64,000 bases of DNA, taken from assembly GCF_001424565.1 (NCBI RefSeq), contig NZ_LMOL01000005.1, positions 466,575-530,574 on the forward strand, given 5' to 3'. A program made the position numbers and the translations under genes. This stretch comes from Arthrobacter sp. Leaf141 (GTDB taxonomy: Bacteria; Actinomycetota; Actinomycetes; Actinomycetales; Micrococcaceae). The notes under the pieces are model-generated. The model saw only the letters and a program-made list of their open reading frames with translations. It made no database searches and was not told the origin of the DNA. Of this stretch, positions 7,607 to 18,749 are shown piece by piece (within the stretch, counting starts at the first letter, position 1; each line of letters starts with the position of its first letter).

Positions 7607-9535
7607 TCAGGGCTGGTGCAGGAGGTACAGTTCGGCGCCGTCGCCGTCCCGGGCGGGAAAGGTGGCACGGACCCATGCCACGATCCGGGCCGACTCGCCT
7701 TTACCTTCCAGCGTCAGCGGCGGCAGGTCCTGGACCACTAGGGAACCCACCTTGCCGTCTGCCACAAGGGCCTGGAACTGTTCCAGCGTGGGATATGGGT
7801 CTGTGCCGTCGAAACCGCCCAGCGGAAGGACGGCGCGACCCAGTCCCAGCTGGTAGTTTGCTGCCGTTTCAGACCCGACGACCGCAGCCACCCAGGTTAC
7901 CGACGGGGGGATGCTGCGCAGGGAGCTTTCCAGCCCCGCGGACGGTGAGCTGCCCAGGACCAGGGCCACGTGACCGGGCGCCAGGATGGATTCGAGCTGT
8001 TGCTTGTCCGGATGGTCGGTCCTGACGCCCCAGATGGCCGGCCCTGCCGTCACTGCGGCCCCTGTATGCGGACTGAGGGCCGTGTTGACGGACCAGACGG
8101 CGGGGCCCAGGACAACGCAGGCCAGGAGCAGCGGCATCGAGGCCCGCCGTAGGGCAGGGGGAGCCCCGGGGACCATCCGCAGGGCGATGGCCACGGCCCA
8201 CCCGATCAGGAGCAACTGGGCGCCGGCAGGAAATTCGGACGGCGACCGGCCTGCCGTGAGGAAGGCCATGCTGGCCAAAGACAGCAGCGTCACGGCGAAG
8301 ATCATCCTGGTAAGCCGACCCTTTGATCGAAGAAAATAGGCCAATGCCACGGCGGCCAGCACACACAACGGGGGCACGGCTGTCAGGGAATAGTACGGGT
8401 GGACCATGCCGGACATAAATGCGAGCACCGTTGCCGAGGTGGCAAACCAGACGGCCGCCAGGAGCAGCAGGCTTCGCGCCCCACGGCTGCCGTACCGTTT
8501 GGCCAGCCACAGGGCAGCAATCAAAAGTCCGACGGCGGCCAATGGCAGGAACCAGCCGAACTGCCCTGAGAACTGGGGTTGCAGGAACCGTTGATAGCCA
8601 CTGTCCCACTCCTCCAGTTGGGCACCGGACGGGGTTGTCCGGGCTAAATCCTCGCCGGTGAGGCGCTGCAAACCGTTGTAGCCCAGCGCAAGTTCCAGGG
8701 TGCTGTTGGTCCTGGACCCGCCGATGAAGGGCCTGCTTGTAGGGTCGGCTGTCTGCACGGCCACCAGCCAGGAGCCGGCCACCACTGATGCCGCGGCTGC
8801 TGCGTACCCCAGGTGCAGGAAACGCCGCCGCCAGGGGATCCGAGCGAAGGCCAGATACGTCACCGCGAGTGCCGGGAGAATGAGGCTGATCTGGAGCTGC
8901 TTGGTGAGGAATCCAGCACCCACCAGGGCTCCGGCGAGGACCATCAGCCATGGCCGTTGCCTGTCGATGGCCGTGGCCACAGCCAGGGCTGCGGCCACCA
9001 TGATCAGGATCAGCAAGGCGTCAGGGTTGTTGTACCGGAACATCACGGTACTTACCGGCGTCACGGCCATAAACGTTGCCGCGAGGAGGGCTGTGGAGGC
9101 GCCGAGGTAGCGGCGGACCAGCACATACAGCAGGTAGACAGTCAGGACCCCCATGGCGGCCTGGGGCAGGAGGATGCTCCAGCTGCTGAGGCCGAACAGG
9201 CGGACCGACAGGGCCATCACCCAGATGCTCATGGGAGGTTTGTCCACGGTGATGGCATTGGCAGGGTCCGAGGAGCCGTAAAAGAAGGCCGTCCAGTCCT
9301 GCGCGCCGGACATCACGGCCGCGGAGTAATAGGAGTTCGCCCAGCCGTTCCGGTCCAGGCCCCAGCAGTACAGAACTGCCGTGGCGGCCAGCAGCCCCAG
9401 CAGGGCGCCGCGTTCCCAGCGTCCACGTGCCAGCGCAGCCTGGCCGAATACCCGGGCCATGATGCGGGGCTGGATGAGATGTGCGGGGCGGGTTCCGCGG
9501 CGGGTACGCGGCGCAGTCCCGGCCGACGCCGTCAC
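7607..9535 (-). CDS. GT39-like membrane glycosyltransferase (PMT/ArnT type)
   Basis: About 642-aa multi-spanning membrane protein. The N-terminal part shows LDRNGWANSYYSAAV and ITVDKPPMSIWVMAL, typical of dolichyl-phosphate-mannose-protein mannosyltransferase-like (GT39/ArnT) enzymes that move sugar from a polyprenyl phosphate to an envelope acceptor. A dozen or so hydrophobic helices follow, then an exposed C-terminal domain. The GTG at 9535 is preferred because it overlaps the stop of the partner GT2 gene (GTGA); an ATG at 9460 would remove 25 residues. Pairing with a GT2 sugar-lipid synthase suggests a two-step pathway. The acceptor is unknown. Confidence 0.8.
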   Translation of the reverse strand: MTASAGTAPRTRRGTRPAHLIQPRIMARVFGQAALARGRWERGALLGLLAATAVLYCWGLDRNGWANSYYSAAVMSGAQDWTAFFYGSSDPANAITVDKPPMSIWVMALSVRLFGLSSWSILLPQAAMGVLTVYLLYVLVRRYLGASTALLAATFMAVTPVSTVMFRYNNPDALLILIMVAAALAVATAIDRQRPWLMVLAGALVGAGFLTKQLQISLILPALAVTYLAFARIPWRRRFLHLGYAAAAASVVAGSWLVAVQTADPTSRPFIGGSRTNSTLELALGYNGLQRLTGEDLARTTPSGAQLEEWDSGYQRFLQPQFSGQFGWFLPLAAVGLLIAALWLAKRYGSRGARSLLLLAAVWFATSATVLAFMSGMVHPYYSLTAVPPLCVLAAVALAYFLRSKGRLTRMIFAVTLLSLASMAFLTAGRSPSEFPAGAQLLLIGWAVAIALRMVPGAPPALRRASMPLLLACVVLGPAVWSVNTALSPHTGAAVTAGPAIWGVRTDHPDKQQLESILAPGHVALVLGSSPSAGLESSLRSIPPSVTWVAAVVGSETAANYQLGLGRAVLPLGGFDGTDPYPTLEQFQALVADGKVGSLVVQDLPPLTLEGKGESARIVAWVRATFPARDGDGAELYLLHQP

Positions 9536-10770
9536 CCGAGACCTCCGGCAGCCGTCCCCAGCGCGAGACGCCGGGGCGCCCTGTCGGCCCGCCGCGCCCG
9601 GAACACCCACAGCCGCAGGAGCAGGAACCGTACCAGCGTGGCCAGCACATTGGCTGCCGTAAGGGTGAGGAGCTCCAGGTTGGGCGCGGCATCCGCGTTC
9701 ACCAGGTGTAGCGTCAGCAGGGAGGAGGCTGTTATGGCCCAGGCCAGGAGGAACACCATAAGCCCTTGGATCTGGTGGACGAACAGCCGGCCGGGCCCCG
9801 TGATGCCGAACGTGAACCGGCGGTTGGCGGCCGTGTTTCCCACGGCGGTGAGGAGCAGGGCGAGGAAGTTGGCTTCCTGGGCGCCGAAGGGGCCCTGCAG
9901 CATCAGGTACAGCAGGGCGAAAGCCAAGGTGGACACCGCTCCCACCAGGCCGAAGCGCAGGACCTGGCCAAAAAAACTGGGCCGGTGCAGCGGTGCCGCC
10001 GGCCGGCGGCCCAGTTCGGCATAGATGGCCTGGACAGGAACCACACCGCGCAGCAGGGAGCCCGCGACCCGTGCCATACCGCGCAGGTCAGCCAGCGCCG
10101 TTTGGCGGATATCCACGCGGCTGTCCGGATCATCGACCCAGTCGACGGGGATTTCGTGGATGCGCAGCCCGGAACGTTCGGCAATGATCAGCAGCTCGGT
10201 GTCGAAGAACCAGCCGTTGTCCTCCACGTAGGGCAGCAGCCGCCGGGCCACCTCGGCGCGGATGGCCTTGAAGCCGCACTGCGCGTCCGAAAAGCGGACC
10301 TGCAGGGTCCGCCGCAGCAGGAGGTTGTAGGACCGGGAAATGAACTCCCGCTTGGGACCCCGGCTGACCCGGGAGTTCTGCCCCAGCCTGGTCCCGATCG
10401 AGATGTCCGAGTGTCCGGAGAGGAGGGGTGCCACCAACGGCGGCAGCGCGGCCAGGTCCGTGGACAGATCCACGTCCAAGTAGGCCAACACCTTTGCCTC
10501 CGAGGCGCTCCAGGCGTCCCTGAGGGCGAGGCCACGGCCCTTGACCTCCAGCCGGCGGTAGGCCACGTTGGGCAGCTGTTCGCTGAGCCTGGCCGCGATG
10601 GCCGGTGTGCGGTCAGTGCTGGCATTGTCCGCGATGGTGATCTGCCACGTCGTGGACAACTCAGTTGTCAGGTATTCGAAGAGTCGCGTGATGCTGTTCT
10701 CGAGTACCGCCTCTTCGTTGAAGACCGGTACAACAATTTCGAGCGCCAAGCCCCCATAGCTAGGTGTCAT
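9532..10770 (-). CDS. GT2 glycosyltransferase fused to a GtrA-like membrane domain
   Basis: 412-aa protein. The N-terminal two thirds is a family 2 glycosyltransferase of the DPM1 type: EIVVPVFNEEAVLE at the start, DADAS-like DNASTDRTPAI, and YLDVDLSTDL carrying the metal-binding aspartates. From about residue 275 a GtrA-like segment with four helices begins (FGLVGAVSTLAFALLYL). It probably loads a nucleotide sugar onto polyprenyl phosphate and may help flip it, feeding the GT39-like enzyme encoded next. ATG 10770 follows TACGCT by six bases, so the mRNA is probably leaderless. The stop overlaps the next start by four bases. Confidence 0.85.
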   Translation of the reverse strand: MTPSYGGLALEIVVPVFNEEAVLENSITRLFEYLTTELSTTWQITIADNASTDRTPAIAARLSEQLPNVAYRRLEVKGRGLALRDAWSASEAKVLAYLDVDLSTDLAALPPLVAPLLSGHSDISIGTRLGQNSRVSRGPKREFISRSYNLLLRRTLQVRFSDAQCGFKAIRAEVARRLLPYVEDNGWFFDTELLIIAERSGLRIHEIPVDWVDDPDSRVDIRQTALADLRGMARVAGSLLRGVVPVQAIYAELGRRPAAPLHRPSFFGQVLRFGLVGAVSTLAFALLYLMLQGPFGAQEANFLALLLTAVGNTAANRRFTFGITGPGRLFVHQIQGLMVFLLAWAITASSLLTLHLVNADAAPNLELLTLTAANVLATLVRFLLLRLWVFRARRADRAPRRLALGTAAGGLG

Positions 10771-10776
10771 GAATGG

Positions 10777-10782
10777 AGCGTA
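10777..10782 (-). promoter_or_regulatory. -10 hexamer of GT2 gene, leaderless arrangement
   Basis: TACGCT on the minus strand, six bases before the ATG at 10770. Transcription would begin at or next to the start codon; no ribosome site is present. It belongs to the recurring TANNNT-N6/7-start pattern in this window. Confidence 0.55.
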
Positions 10783-10951
10783 GAAGGCCCGGATCGGCAC
10801 TGGCGAGGCTTTCCCGCAAAGACAGGTACCGTCAACGGGGAAGCAGGTAGTGCGGCGTGGCCGGCAGGAAACGGGTGAGTAGCCGGGCCCGGAAATCAGG
10901 TAGGAAAAGGCGCCGGGCACGGCCCGCGACGGTAACCGCGCGGCCATCCTC

Positions 10952-10957
10952 TAGACT
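10952..10957 (+). promoter_or_regulatory. -10 hexamer of glmM, leaderless arrangement
   Basis: TAGACT followed by six bases and then the GTG start of glmM at 10964. No Shine-Dalgarno sequence is visible. The -35 region is not recognisable, as is common for actinobacterial promoters. Confidence 0.6.
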
Positions 10958-10963
10958 TGACCG

Positions 10964-12325
10964 GTGTCTAGATTATTTGGAACTGATGGTGTCCGGGGGC
11001 TGGCCAACGGACTGCTGACTGCTGAGCTGGCGATGCAGCTGGCCCAGGCGGCCGCCGTCGTACTCGGCCATGACCGCAACACCAACGGAACCAGGCCCCG
11101 CGCCGTGGTGGCCCGCGATCCCCGCGCCAGCGGCGAATTCATCGCAGCTGCGGTGGAGGCCGGTCTGTCCAGCTCCGGGGTGGACGTCTACGACGCCGGT
11201 GTCCTGCCCACTCCTGCGGCCGCCTATCTGGTGGCGGACCTGGATGCCGACTTCGGCGTGATGATCTCGGCGTCCCACAACCCCGCCCCGGACAACGGCA
11301 TTAAATTCTTCGCCCGCGGCGGCCAGAAACTCCCGGACGAGGTGGAGGACGCCATCGAGGCCCGGATGCTGCAGGACGCCGTCCGGCCGGTGGGTGCGGA
11401 CGTTGGCCGGATCCAGCGCTTCTCCGATGCGGAGGACCGCTACATCGTCCACCTGCTGGGCACCCTCCCGCACCGCCTGGACGGCGTCAAGGTTGTCCTG
11501 GACTGCGCCCACGGTGCGGCCAGCGGCTGCTCGCCCCAGCTCTTCAAGGACGCCGGGGCCGACGTGATTGTCATCGGTGCCGATCCCGACGGCCACAACA
11601 TCAACGACGGCGTGGGCTCAACCCATCTGGGCCCGCTCAAAGCGGCCGTCCTGGCGCACGGCGCCGACCTTGGCATTGCCCACGACGGCGACGCGGACCG
11701 CTGCCTGGCTGTGGACCACGAGGGCACCGAAGTGGACGGCGACCAGATCATGGCCATCCTTGCGGTGGCTTTGAAAACTGCGGGCAAGCTCAAGGACAAC
11801 GTCCTGGTGGCTACGGTGATGAGCAACCTGGGCCTCAAAATCGCGCTCCGTGACGCCGGCATCAGCATCCGGGAAACCGCAGTGGGGGACCGCTACGTCC
11901 TGGAAGGCATGCGTGAAGGCGGCTTCAACCTGGGCGGTGAACAGTCCGGCCATGTCATCTTCGCTGACCACGCCACCACCGGCGACGGCCTGCTGACGGG
12001 GCTGCAGCTCGCCGCGCAGGTTGCCTTGACGGGCCGGCCGCTCAAGCAGCTGGCCACGGTGATGACCAAGCTGCCCCAGGTCCTGATCAACGTCCGTGGT
12101 GTTGACCGCACCCGCGTGGGTGACAGTGAGGTGCTGCACCGCGCCGTGCTGGCCGCGGAGGCCACCCTTGGCGAGACCGGCCGCGTCCTGCTCCGGCCAT
12201 CCGGCACGGAGCCGGTGGTCCGCGTGATGGTGGAGGCCGGCGATGAAGAAACCGCGCAGTCCATTGCAGCGCACCTCGCCGACGTGGTCCGGGCCGAACT
12301 GGCGCTCGAGCTTGTAACCGACTGA
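10964..12325 (+). CDS. glmM: Phosphoglucosamine mutase
   Basis: 453-aa enzyme converting glucosamine-6-phosphate to glucosamine-1-phosphate, the step after GlmS on the way to UDP-GlcNAc. The N-terminus [14 protein letters not shown] is diagnostic. The phosphoserine loop [12 protein letters not shown] places the active Ser at about residue 104, the metal loop reads DGDADR, and the C-terminal RPSGTEP phosphate-binding loop is present. The GTG start follows a -10 box directly, so translation is probably leaderless. It is separated from glmS by mscL, vanY-like and coaA on the other strand. Confidence 0.98.
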   Translation: MSRLFGTDGVRGLANGLLTAELAMQLAQAAAVVLGHDRNTNGTRPRAVVARDPRASGEFIAAAVEAGLSSSGVDVYDAGVLPTPAAAYLVADLDADFGVMISASHNPAPDNGIKFFARGGQKLPDEVEDAIEARMLQDAVRPVGADVGRIQRFSDAEDRYIVHLLGTLPHRLDGVKVVLDCAHGAASGCSPQLFKDAGADVIVIGADPDGHNINDGVGSTHLGPLKAAVLAHGADLGIAHDGDADRCLAVDHEGTEVDGDQIMAILAVALKTAGKLKDNVLVATVMSNLGLKIALRDAGISIRETAVGDRYVLEGMREGGFNLGGEQSGHVIFADHATTGDGLLTGLQLAAQVALTGRPLKQLATVMTKLPQVLINVRGVDRTRVGDSEVLHRAVLAAEATLGETGRVLLRPSGTEPVVRVMVEAGDEETAQSIAAHLADVVRAELALELVTD

Positions 12326-12341
12326 CGGAAAATCCAAAAAA

Positions 12342-12375
12342 CTGCGGCGCGCTTCCAACCGGAAGCGGGCCGCAG
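12342..12375. terminator. Bidirectional terminator between glmM and mscL
   Basis: 15-base arms (12342-12356 and 12361-12375, one mismatch) with an AACC loop. On the minus strand the hairpin is followed by a run of six T, a good intrinsic terminator for mscL; on the plus strand it can end glmM. Confidence 0.8.
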
Positions 12376-12405
12376 CCTTTGGCGGCCGGAGCCGTTGCGG
12401 AAATG

Positions 12406-12795
12406 TCAGGCGCGGCGCTCCTGCAGGGCGTCGCGGATTTCGGTGAGCAGGGCGATCTGCGGGTCCTCGGCAGATTCTTCCTTCACATCGGGGTCGATGC
12501 CGAGCCGGCGGTTGCGGCGTTCAATCATCAGGTTCATGGGCAGGATCACCACGAAGTAGATGGCCGCGGCGATGAGCACAAAGGAAATAATGCTGGAGAT
12601 GACGGATCCGTACATGAATCCCTCCCACTGCATGTCCTCGATGCCCTTTGCACTGAAGAGCCGGCCGATCAGGGGAGTCAGCAGGCCTTCCACGATGGAT
12701 GTCACAACGGCCCCAAAAGCGGCGCCCATGACGACTGCGACGGCAAGGTCAACGACATTGCCCTTCATGATGAAGTTCTTGAATCCTGTCAGCAT
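12406..12795 (-). CDS. mscL: Large-conductance mechanosensitive channel MscL
   Basis: 129-aa osmotic safety valve. The signature is the N-terminal MLTGFKNFIMKGNVVDLAVAV and a second helix (ISSIISFVLIAAAIYFVV), with the cytoplasmic C-terminal bundle PQIALLTEIRDALQ. ATG 12795 is chosen over an in-frame TTG at 12804 because TAGCTT (12803-12808) lies seven bases before it, giving a leaderless mRNA, and because the family begins at this Met. It ends before a terminator shared with glmM. Confidence 0.97.
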   Translation of the reverse strand: MLTGFKNFIMKGNVVDLAVAVVMGAAFGAVVTSIVEGLLTPLIGRLFSAKGIEDMQWEGFMYGSVISSIISFVLIAAAIYFVVILPMNLMIERRNRRLGIDPDVKEESAEDPQIALLTEIRDALQERRA

Positions 12796-12802
12796 AGGAA
12801 CC

Positions 12803-12808
12803 AAGCTA
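12803..12808 (-). promoter_or_regulatory. -10 hexamer of mscL, leaderless arrangement
   Basis: TAGCTT on the minus strand, seven bases before the ATG at 12795. This spacing argues against the alternative TTG start at 12804, which lies inside the hexamer. Confidence 0.55.
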
Positions 12809-12886
12809 GTGCAGGATTGTTAACCTTGGAAGAATGCCGGGTAATTTCCTTGGGCGTGTCCGGAACCGGAAGGATGCCCGGGTCGT

Positions 12887-13693
12887 TCAGGGGTAGCCCG
12901 GCGCGGCTTCCAGGCCGAAGTATTCCTCCACTGTGCTGATCCCGCGGGCAGCCATCTCCGTGGCAGCCTCCACCCCGATGTACCGCAGGTGCCACGGCTC
13001 GTAGTAGTAGCCCGTCACGGGGTGGAACATCAGCGGGTACCGGACCACAAAACCGAAGCGGTGGCCGTTCGCCTTGGCCCATACCGCTGCCGGCTGGTCA
13101 GCGAAGCATGGCTGGAAGGCGCAGCCCCCGCCGCCGTCGGCGATGTCGAAGGACCAGCCCGTCTGGTGTTCCGAGTAGCCGGGCCTGGCGCTCGCGGTGT
13201 CCGCGTCCGCCTGGCCGCGGCTGGCAACATAACCGTTGTACGTGGCCACCTGGGTGGCGTAGGAACGGTAGCCGCTGGCCAGGACCATGGCCACGCCGTC
13301 CTGGGCAGCGGCGGCAAACATGGCCTCGGCGGCCGCTGCCGTGGTGCTGTTGAGCAGGGCCGCGTCACCTGCTGCGGACGTGGCGACGGCGGGCCGCACC
13401 AGGTCAGCCGGCGCATAGTCCGCCGGCGCCAAGGGACGGTACTTGTTGACCACCAGCCAGGGGCTGGCGGGGTCCGTCAGGGAGAACTTCCGGGCAGGGG
13501 AGGGGACAGGCTCAGGTTCGGGGACGGCTGGGGGAGCCGTCGTGGCGGCAGGCGGGGACGGCGGCGCGGAAGCCGTCGGGGAAGCGGACGACGGCGGCGC
13601 CCCGGCAGGTGCCTCCGGTGTGCAGGCCGCCAGGACAGTGAGCCCGGCCCCCAGCGCCAGGAAGCGGCCGAAAGCGCGGCGGCTGCCGGCCAT
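12887..13693 (-). CDS. VanY-type D-alanyl-D-alanine carboxypeptidase, lipoprotein
   Basis: 268-aa predicted exported peptidase that trims the terminal D-Ala of peptidoglycan stems. The signal peptide ends in a lipobox (LAAC, Cys24), so it should be a lipoprotein on the outer face of the membrane. A Pro/Ala/Ser linker (about 25-68) precedes the M15B catalytic domain, which shows SGYRSYATQ, SEHQTGWSFDI (zinc His and Asp) and EPWHLRY (catalytic Glu and zinc His). The frame is open to 13969, but the ATG at 13693 gives the signal peptide. It follows coaA by 35 bases on the same strand. Confidence 0.9.
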   Translation of the reverse strand: MAGSRRAFGRFLALGAGLTVLAACTPEAPAGAPPSSASPTASAPPSPPAATTAPPAVPEPEPVPSPARKFSLTDPASPWLVVNKYRPLAPADYAPADLVRPAVATSAAGDAALLNSTTAAAAEAMFAAAAQDGVAMVLASGYRSYATQVATYNGYVASRGQADADTASARPGYSEHQTGWSFDIADGGGGCAFQPCFADQPAAVWAKANGHRFGFVVRYPLMFHPVTGYYYEPWHLRYIGVEAATEMAARGISTVEEYFGLEAAPGYP

Positions 13694-13728
13694 TGCAGGC
13701 AGGCATTCCTGGTTGTGGCACACCTGGG

Positions 13729-14694
13729 TTAAACCTTGCGGAGCAACATGCGGCGGATGGAGTGGTCCGCTTCCTTGGTAAGCACCAGCTGGGCCCTGCC
13801 GCGGGTGGGCAGGACATTTTCTTCCAGGTTGGGCTCGTTGATTCGCTTCCAGATGCTGCGGGCCGTGCTCTCCGCCTCGGAATCGGAGAGGGTGGCGTAG
13901 CGGTGGAAGTAGGACTCCGGCTGGGCGAAAGCAGTGGTCCGCAGCTTGCGGAACCGGTCCACGTACCACTCCTCGATAAAGGAGGTCTTGGCATCCACAT
14001 AGATGGAGAAGTCGAAGAAGTCACTCAGCGCGAGCCCCTGCCGGCCGTCATGCCGGGGCCGGGCCGGCGCCAGCACGTTCAGGCCTTCCACAATCAGCAC
14101 ATCCGGCCGGCGGACCACCACTTCCCGGTCCGGGACGATGTCGTAGGTGACGTGCGAGTACCAGGGAGCGCGGACCTCCTCGGCCCCGCCCTTGATCTCG
14201 CTCACGAACCGCAGCAGGGCCCGCCTGTCGTAGGACTCCGGGAACCCCTTGCGGTCCAGCAGCTGGCGGCGCTTCAGCTCCGCCAGGGGATACAGGAAAC
14301 CGTCGGTGGTGATGAGCTCCACGTTCGGGGTGCCCGGCCAGCGCCGCAGCATTTCCCGGAGCACGCGGGCGATGGTGGATTTCCCCACGGCCACCGAACC
14401 GGCCACGCCGATCACAAACGGCGTGCGCTGGGTCTGCTCGCCCAGGAACGTGGTGGTGGCCGAATGCAGCTGGCCCGCGGCTTCGACGTAGAGGTGCAGG
14501 AGCCGGGACAGGGGAAGGTAGACCTCGCGTATTTCCCGCATGTCCAGGGGATCGCCGAGGCCGCGCAGCCGGAGGATGTCCTCCTCATTGAGGGGCTGCT
14601 CCATCTGGGCTGCGAGCCTGGACCAGGTCTGCCGGTCCAGTTCCACGAACGGGGAGGCACCCTCTCCGTTCGCCTCATTGCGTTGCAAAGTCAC
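13729..14694 (-). CDS. coaA: Type I pantothenate kinase
   Basis: 321-aa kinase for the first, regulated step of coenzyme A synthesis (pantothenate to 4'-phosphopantothenate). The P-loop [12 protein letters not shown] is at about residues 96-107. TTDGFLYP and the [12 protein letters not shown] region are typical of bacterial PanK type I. GTG 14694 gives the family length; the frame extends upstream without support. CAGAAT lies seven bases before it, a weak version of the leaderless arrangement seen elsewhere. It is divergent from glmS. Confidence 0.96.
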   Translation of the reverse strand: MTLQRNEANGEGASPFVELDRQTWSRLAAQMEQPLNEEDILRLRGLGDPLDMREIREVYLPLSRLLHLYVEAAGQLHSATTTFLGEQTQRTPFVIGVAGSVAVGKSTIARVLREMLRRWPGTPNVELITTDGFLYPLAELKRRQLLDRKGFPESYDRRALLRFVSEIKGGAEEVRAPWYSHVTYDIVPDREVVVRRPDVLIVEGLNVLAPARPRHDGRQGLALSDFFDFSIYVDAKTSFIEEWYVDRFRKLRTTAFAQPESYFHRYATLSDSEAESTARSIWKRINEPNLEENVLPTRGRAQLVLTKEADHSIRRMLLRKV

Positions 14695-14817
14695 TTTAGA
14701 GATTCTGCCCCGCCCCCGGCACATAGCGAAATGGGCCCGCCGCCGCGCGCGCCGGGAGGCGCAACATTCCCGCAGCCGGGCACACCGCCCAGGTTTAGAA
14801 CTTCCGGTCCCTGCCGA

Positions 14818-14823
14818 TAGGCT
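14818..14823 (+). promoter_or_regulatory. -10 hexamer of glmS, leaderless arrangement
   Basis: TAGGCT seven bases before the ATG at 14831; the following bases TTGACC match those downstream of the glmM hexamer. No ribosome site is present. Confidence 0.6.
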
Positions 14824-14830
14824 TGACCCT

Positions 14831-16723
<1,893 letters not shown>

Positions 16724-16728
16724 GCCGC

Positions 16729-17076
16729 ATGATTGTTGGCATTGGCGTAGACGTTGTAGACATCGAGCGGTTTGGCCGCCAGCTTGAGCGGACCCCCGGC
16801 CTCCGGGACCGGTTGTTTGTTCCTGCCGAGCGGGAACTGAACACCCGGTCCCTGGCCGCGCGCTTTGCGGCCAAGGAAGCCGTGGCCAAGGTCCTGGGTG
16901 CCCCCGCCGGCATGAACTGGCAGGACTGCTGGATCGGACTGGACCGCAATGGCCCCACCGTCCAGGTCAAAGGCACCGTGCTCGCCGTGGCCGAGGCAAA
17001 GGGCGTCAAACGCTGGCACCTCTCCATCAGCCATGACGGCGGGATCGCCACGGCCACCGTCATCGCAGAAGGCTGA
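16729..17076 (+). CDS. acpS: Holo-[acyl-carrier-protein] synthase
   Basis: 115-aa phosphopantetheinyl transferase that activates acyl carrier protein with the arm of coenzyme A. The signature [12 protein letters not shown] (metal Asp8) and [13 protein letters not shown] are intact; length is typical. It lies between glmS and nnr in the same direction with short gaps, likely one transcript. CoaA, encoded nearby, supplies its substrate pathway. Confidence 0.97.
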   Translation: MIVGIGVDVVDIERFGRQLERTPGLRDRLFVPAERELNTRSLAARFAAKEAVAKVLGAPAGMNWQDCWIGLDRNGPTVQVKGTVLAVAEAKGVKRWHLSISHDGGIATATVIAEG

Positions 17077-17089
17077 CCTGCCCGGACCC

Positions 17090-18685
17090 ATGATCAGCGC
17101 CTACACCGGAACGCAGGTCCGCGCAGCCGAGCAACCGCTCCTCGCTGCCGGGCAGGGTGATGCCCTGATGCAGCGCGCCGCGTTTGGCCTCGCCGCCGCT
17201 GTGGTTGGCGGGCTCCGGTCCCGCGGCCGCCGCCTGGCCGGCACCAGCGTGGTGGTACTTGCCGGCAAGGGAAACAACGGCGGTGACGGCCTGTACGCCG
17301 CCGCCTTCCTGGCCGCACGTGGAATGCGCACGACGGCGGTCCTCACCGCAGGCGCTGCCCACCCCGCAGCCCTCGCTGCCTTTGAACGTGCCGGCGGCCG
17401 CGTCCGCGGGCTGACCGAAGCCACCCTTAAGGGTCTGGCCGAGGAAGCGGCCAACGCCGGCGTCGTCATTGACGCGATCCTGGGCACCGGCGCACGCGGC
17501 GGGCTGCGCGGACCTGCCGCCGACCTGGTCCGGGCCGTCGACGACGCACGCGCGGACCTTCCAGGCCGGGGCCTTGCCGTGGCCTGCGACCTGCCCAGCG
17601 GCGTGGACGCCGATACCGGTGTAGTGACCGGACCGGTACTCTCCGCCGACCTGACGATAACGTTCGGAGCCGCCAAGGCAGGGCTGCTGGCAGATCCCGG
17701 CGCCGACCACTCCGGCCGGGTCGAGGTGGTTCCCCTGGGCATTGAAGCGCACCTTCCGGCCGCCCCGGTGCGCCGGCTGGAAGCCGCCGACCTGGCCGCC
17801 CTCCTGCCGGATCCTGCCCGCCGCGCGCAGAAGTACTCCCGGGGTGTCCTGGGGGTGGTGGCTGGTTCCGCAGACTATCCGGGCGCCGCTGTCCTGGCCT
17901 GCCGCGGCGCGCTGGCGGCCGGCGCCGGCATGGTGCGCTACCTGGGCCCACCCGAGGCCACCCGCCTGGTGCAGCAGGCCTGCCCCGAAGTGGTCTGCAG
18001 CGACGGCCCGGTGGCCGATACCCACGTCCAGGCCTGGCTGGTGGGCCCCGGCATGGGCCCCGGCGACCAGCGCCAGCTCCAGCGGGCGCACGACGCCGCA
18101 GCTTCCGGGCTGCCCACCGTGGCGGACGCCGGAGCCCTGCCGGCCCTGCCCGCTGCCCTCGGCCCCCAGGTGGTCCTGACCCCGCACGCCGGCGAACTCG
18201 CCGCCCTGCTGGCGAGGCTGGGCCAACCCGCGGACCGTGCCGGAGTGGAGGCCGGAACCCTGGCCGCTGTCCGCGGGGCCGCCGCGTTGACGGGCGCCAC
18301 TGTCCTCCTGAAAGGTGCCACCACTCTGGTGGCGGACCCCGGCGGAACCGTGTTCAGCCAGGCCGACGGCGTCCCGTGGCTTGCCACCGCCGGCAGCGGC
18401 GACGTCCTGGCCGGCATCATCGGCGCGCTGCTCGCCCAGGCGCGGACCGGCGTCGGGCGCTTCGAAAAACTGGACATTCCCGAACCGGCGCGCTGGGCTG
18501 CGGTGGCCGCACTCGGTGCCGCCCTGCACGGCAACGCCGGCAGGTCGGCGTCGGACGCCTGTGCCGGCGGGCCCATCACCGCCGGCGGCATCGCCGATGC
18601 CCTACCCCATACCTGGGGTAAAGTAAGCACGCTTAGTAACCCTGGGGCCCATTCACGTAATAGTCACTGCCTGCCGCTACGGTAG
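17090..18685 (+). CDS. nnr: Bifunctional NAD(P)H-hydrate epimerase / dehydratase
   Basis: 531-aa repair enzyme for hydrated NAD(P)H. The N-terminal epimerase half (about 1-225) shows GKGNNGGDGL and CDLPSGVDADTG. The C-terminal half is the ADP/ATP-dependent dehydratase with KYSRGVLGVVAGS, LTPHAGE, LLKGATTLV and TAGSGDVLAG. ATG 17090 follows the acpS stop by 13 bases; the frame is open further upstream inside acpS. The last 28 residues (after about ADALPHTWG) are an unusual Ser/His/Arg-rich tail beyond the normal fold. Confidence 0.95.
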   Translation: MISAYTGTQVRAAEQPLLAAGQGDALMQRAAFGLAAAVVGGLRSRGRRLAGTSVVVLAGKGNNGGDGLYAAAFLAARGMRTTAVLTAGAAHPAALAAFERAGGRVRGLTEATLKGLAEEAANAGVVIDAILGTGARGGLRGPAADLVRAVDDARADLPGRGLAVACDLPSGVDADTGVVTGPVLSADLTITFGAAKAGLLADPGADHSGRVEVVPLGIEAHLPAAPVRRLEAADLAALLPDPARRAQKYSRGVLGVVAGSADYPGAAVLACRGALAAGAGMVRYLGPPEATRLVQQACPEVVCSDGPVADTHVQAWLVGPGMGPGDQRQLQRAHDAAASGLPTVADAGALPALPAALGPQVVLTPHAGELAALLARLGQPADRAGVEAGTLAAVRGAAALTGATVLLKGATTLVADPGGTVFSQADGVPWLATAGSGDVLAGIIGALLAQARTGVGRFEKLDIPEPARWAAVAALGAALHGNAGRSASDACAGGPITAGGIADALPHTWGKVSTLSNPGAHSRNSHCLPLR

Positions 18686-18701
18686 GCATAAGTTCGCACC
18701 T

Positions 18702-18729
18702 GCAGCCGGGGCGCTTCACTCCCGGCTGC
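18702..18729 (+). terminator. Hairpin between nnr and glgX
   Basis: GCAGCCGGG (18702-18710) pairs with CCCGGCTGC (18721-18729) around a 10-base loop. It ends 20 bases before the glgX ATG. It may terminate nnr or act in the glgX leader; no U-tract follows. Confidence 0.4.
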
Positions 18730-18749
18730 GGCAATCAATGAGGAGCATC

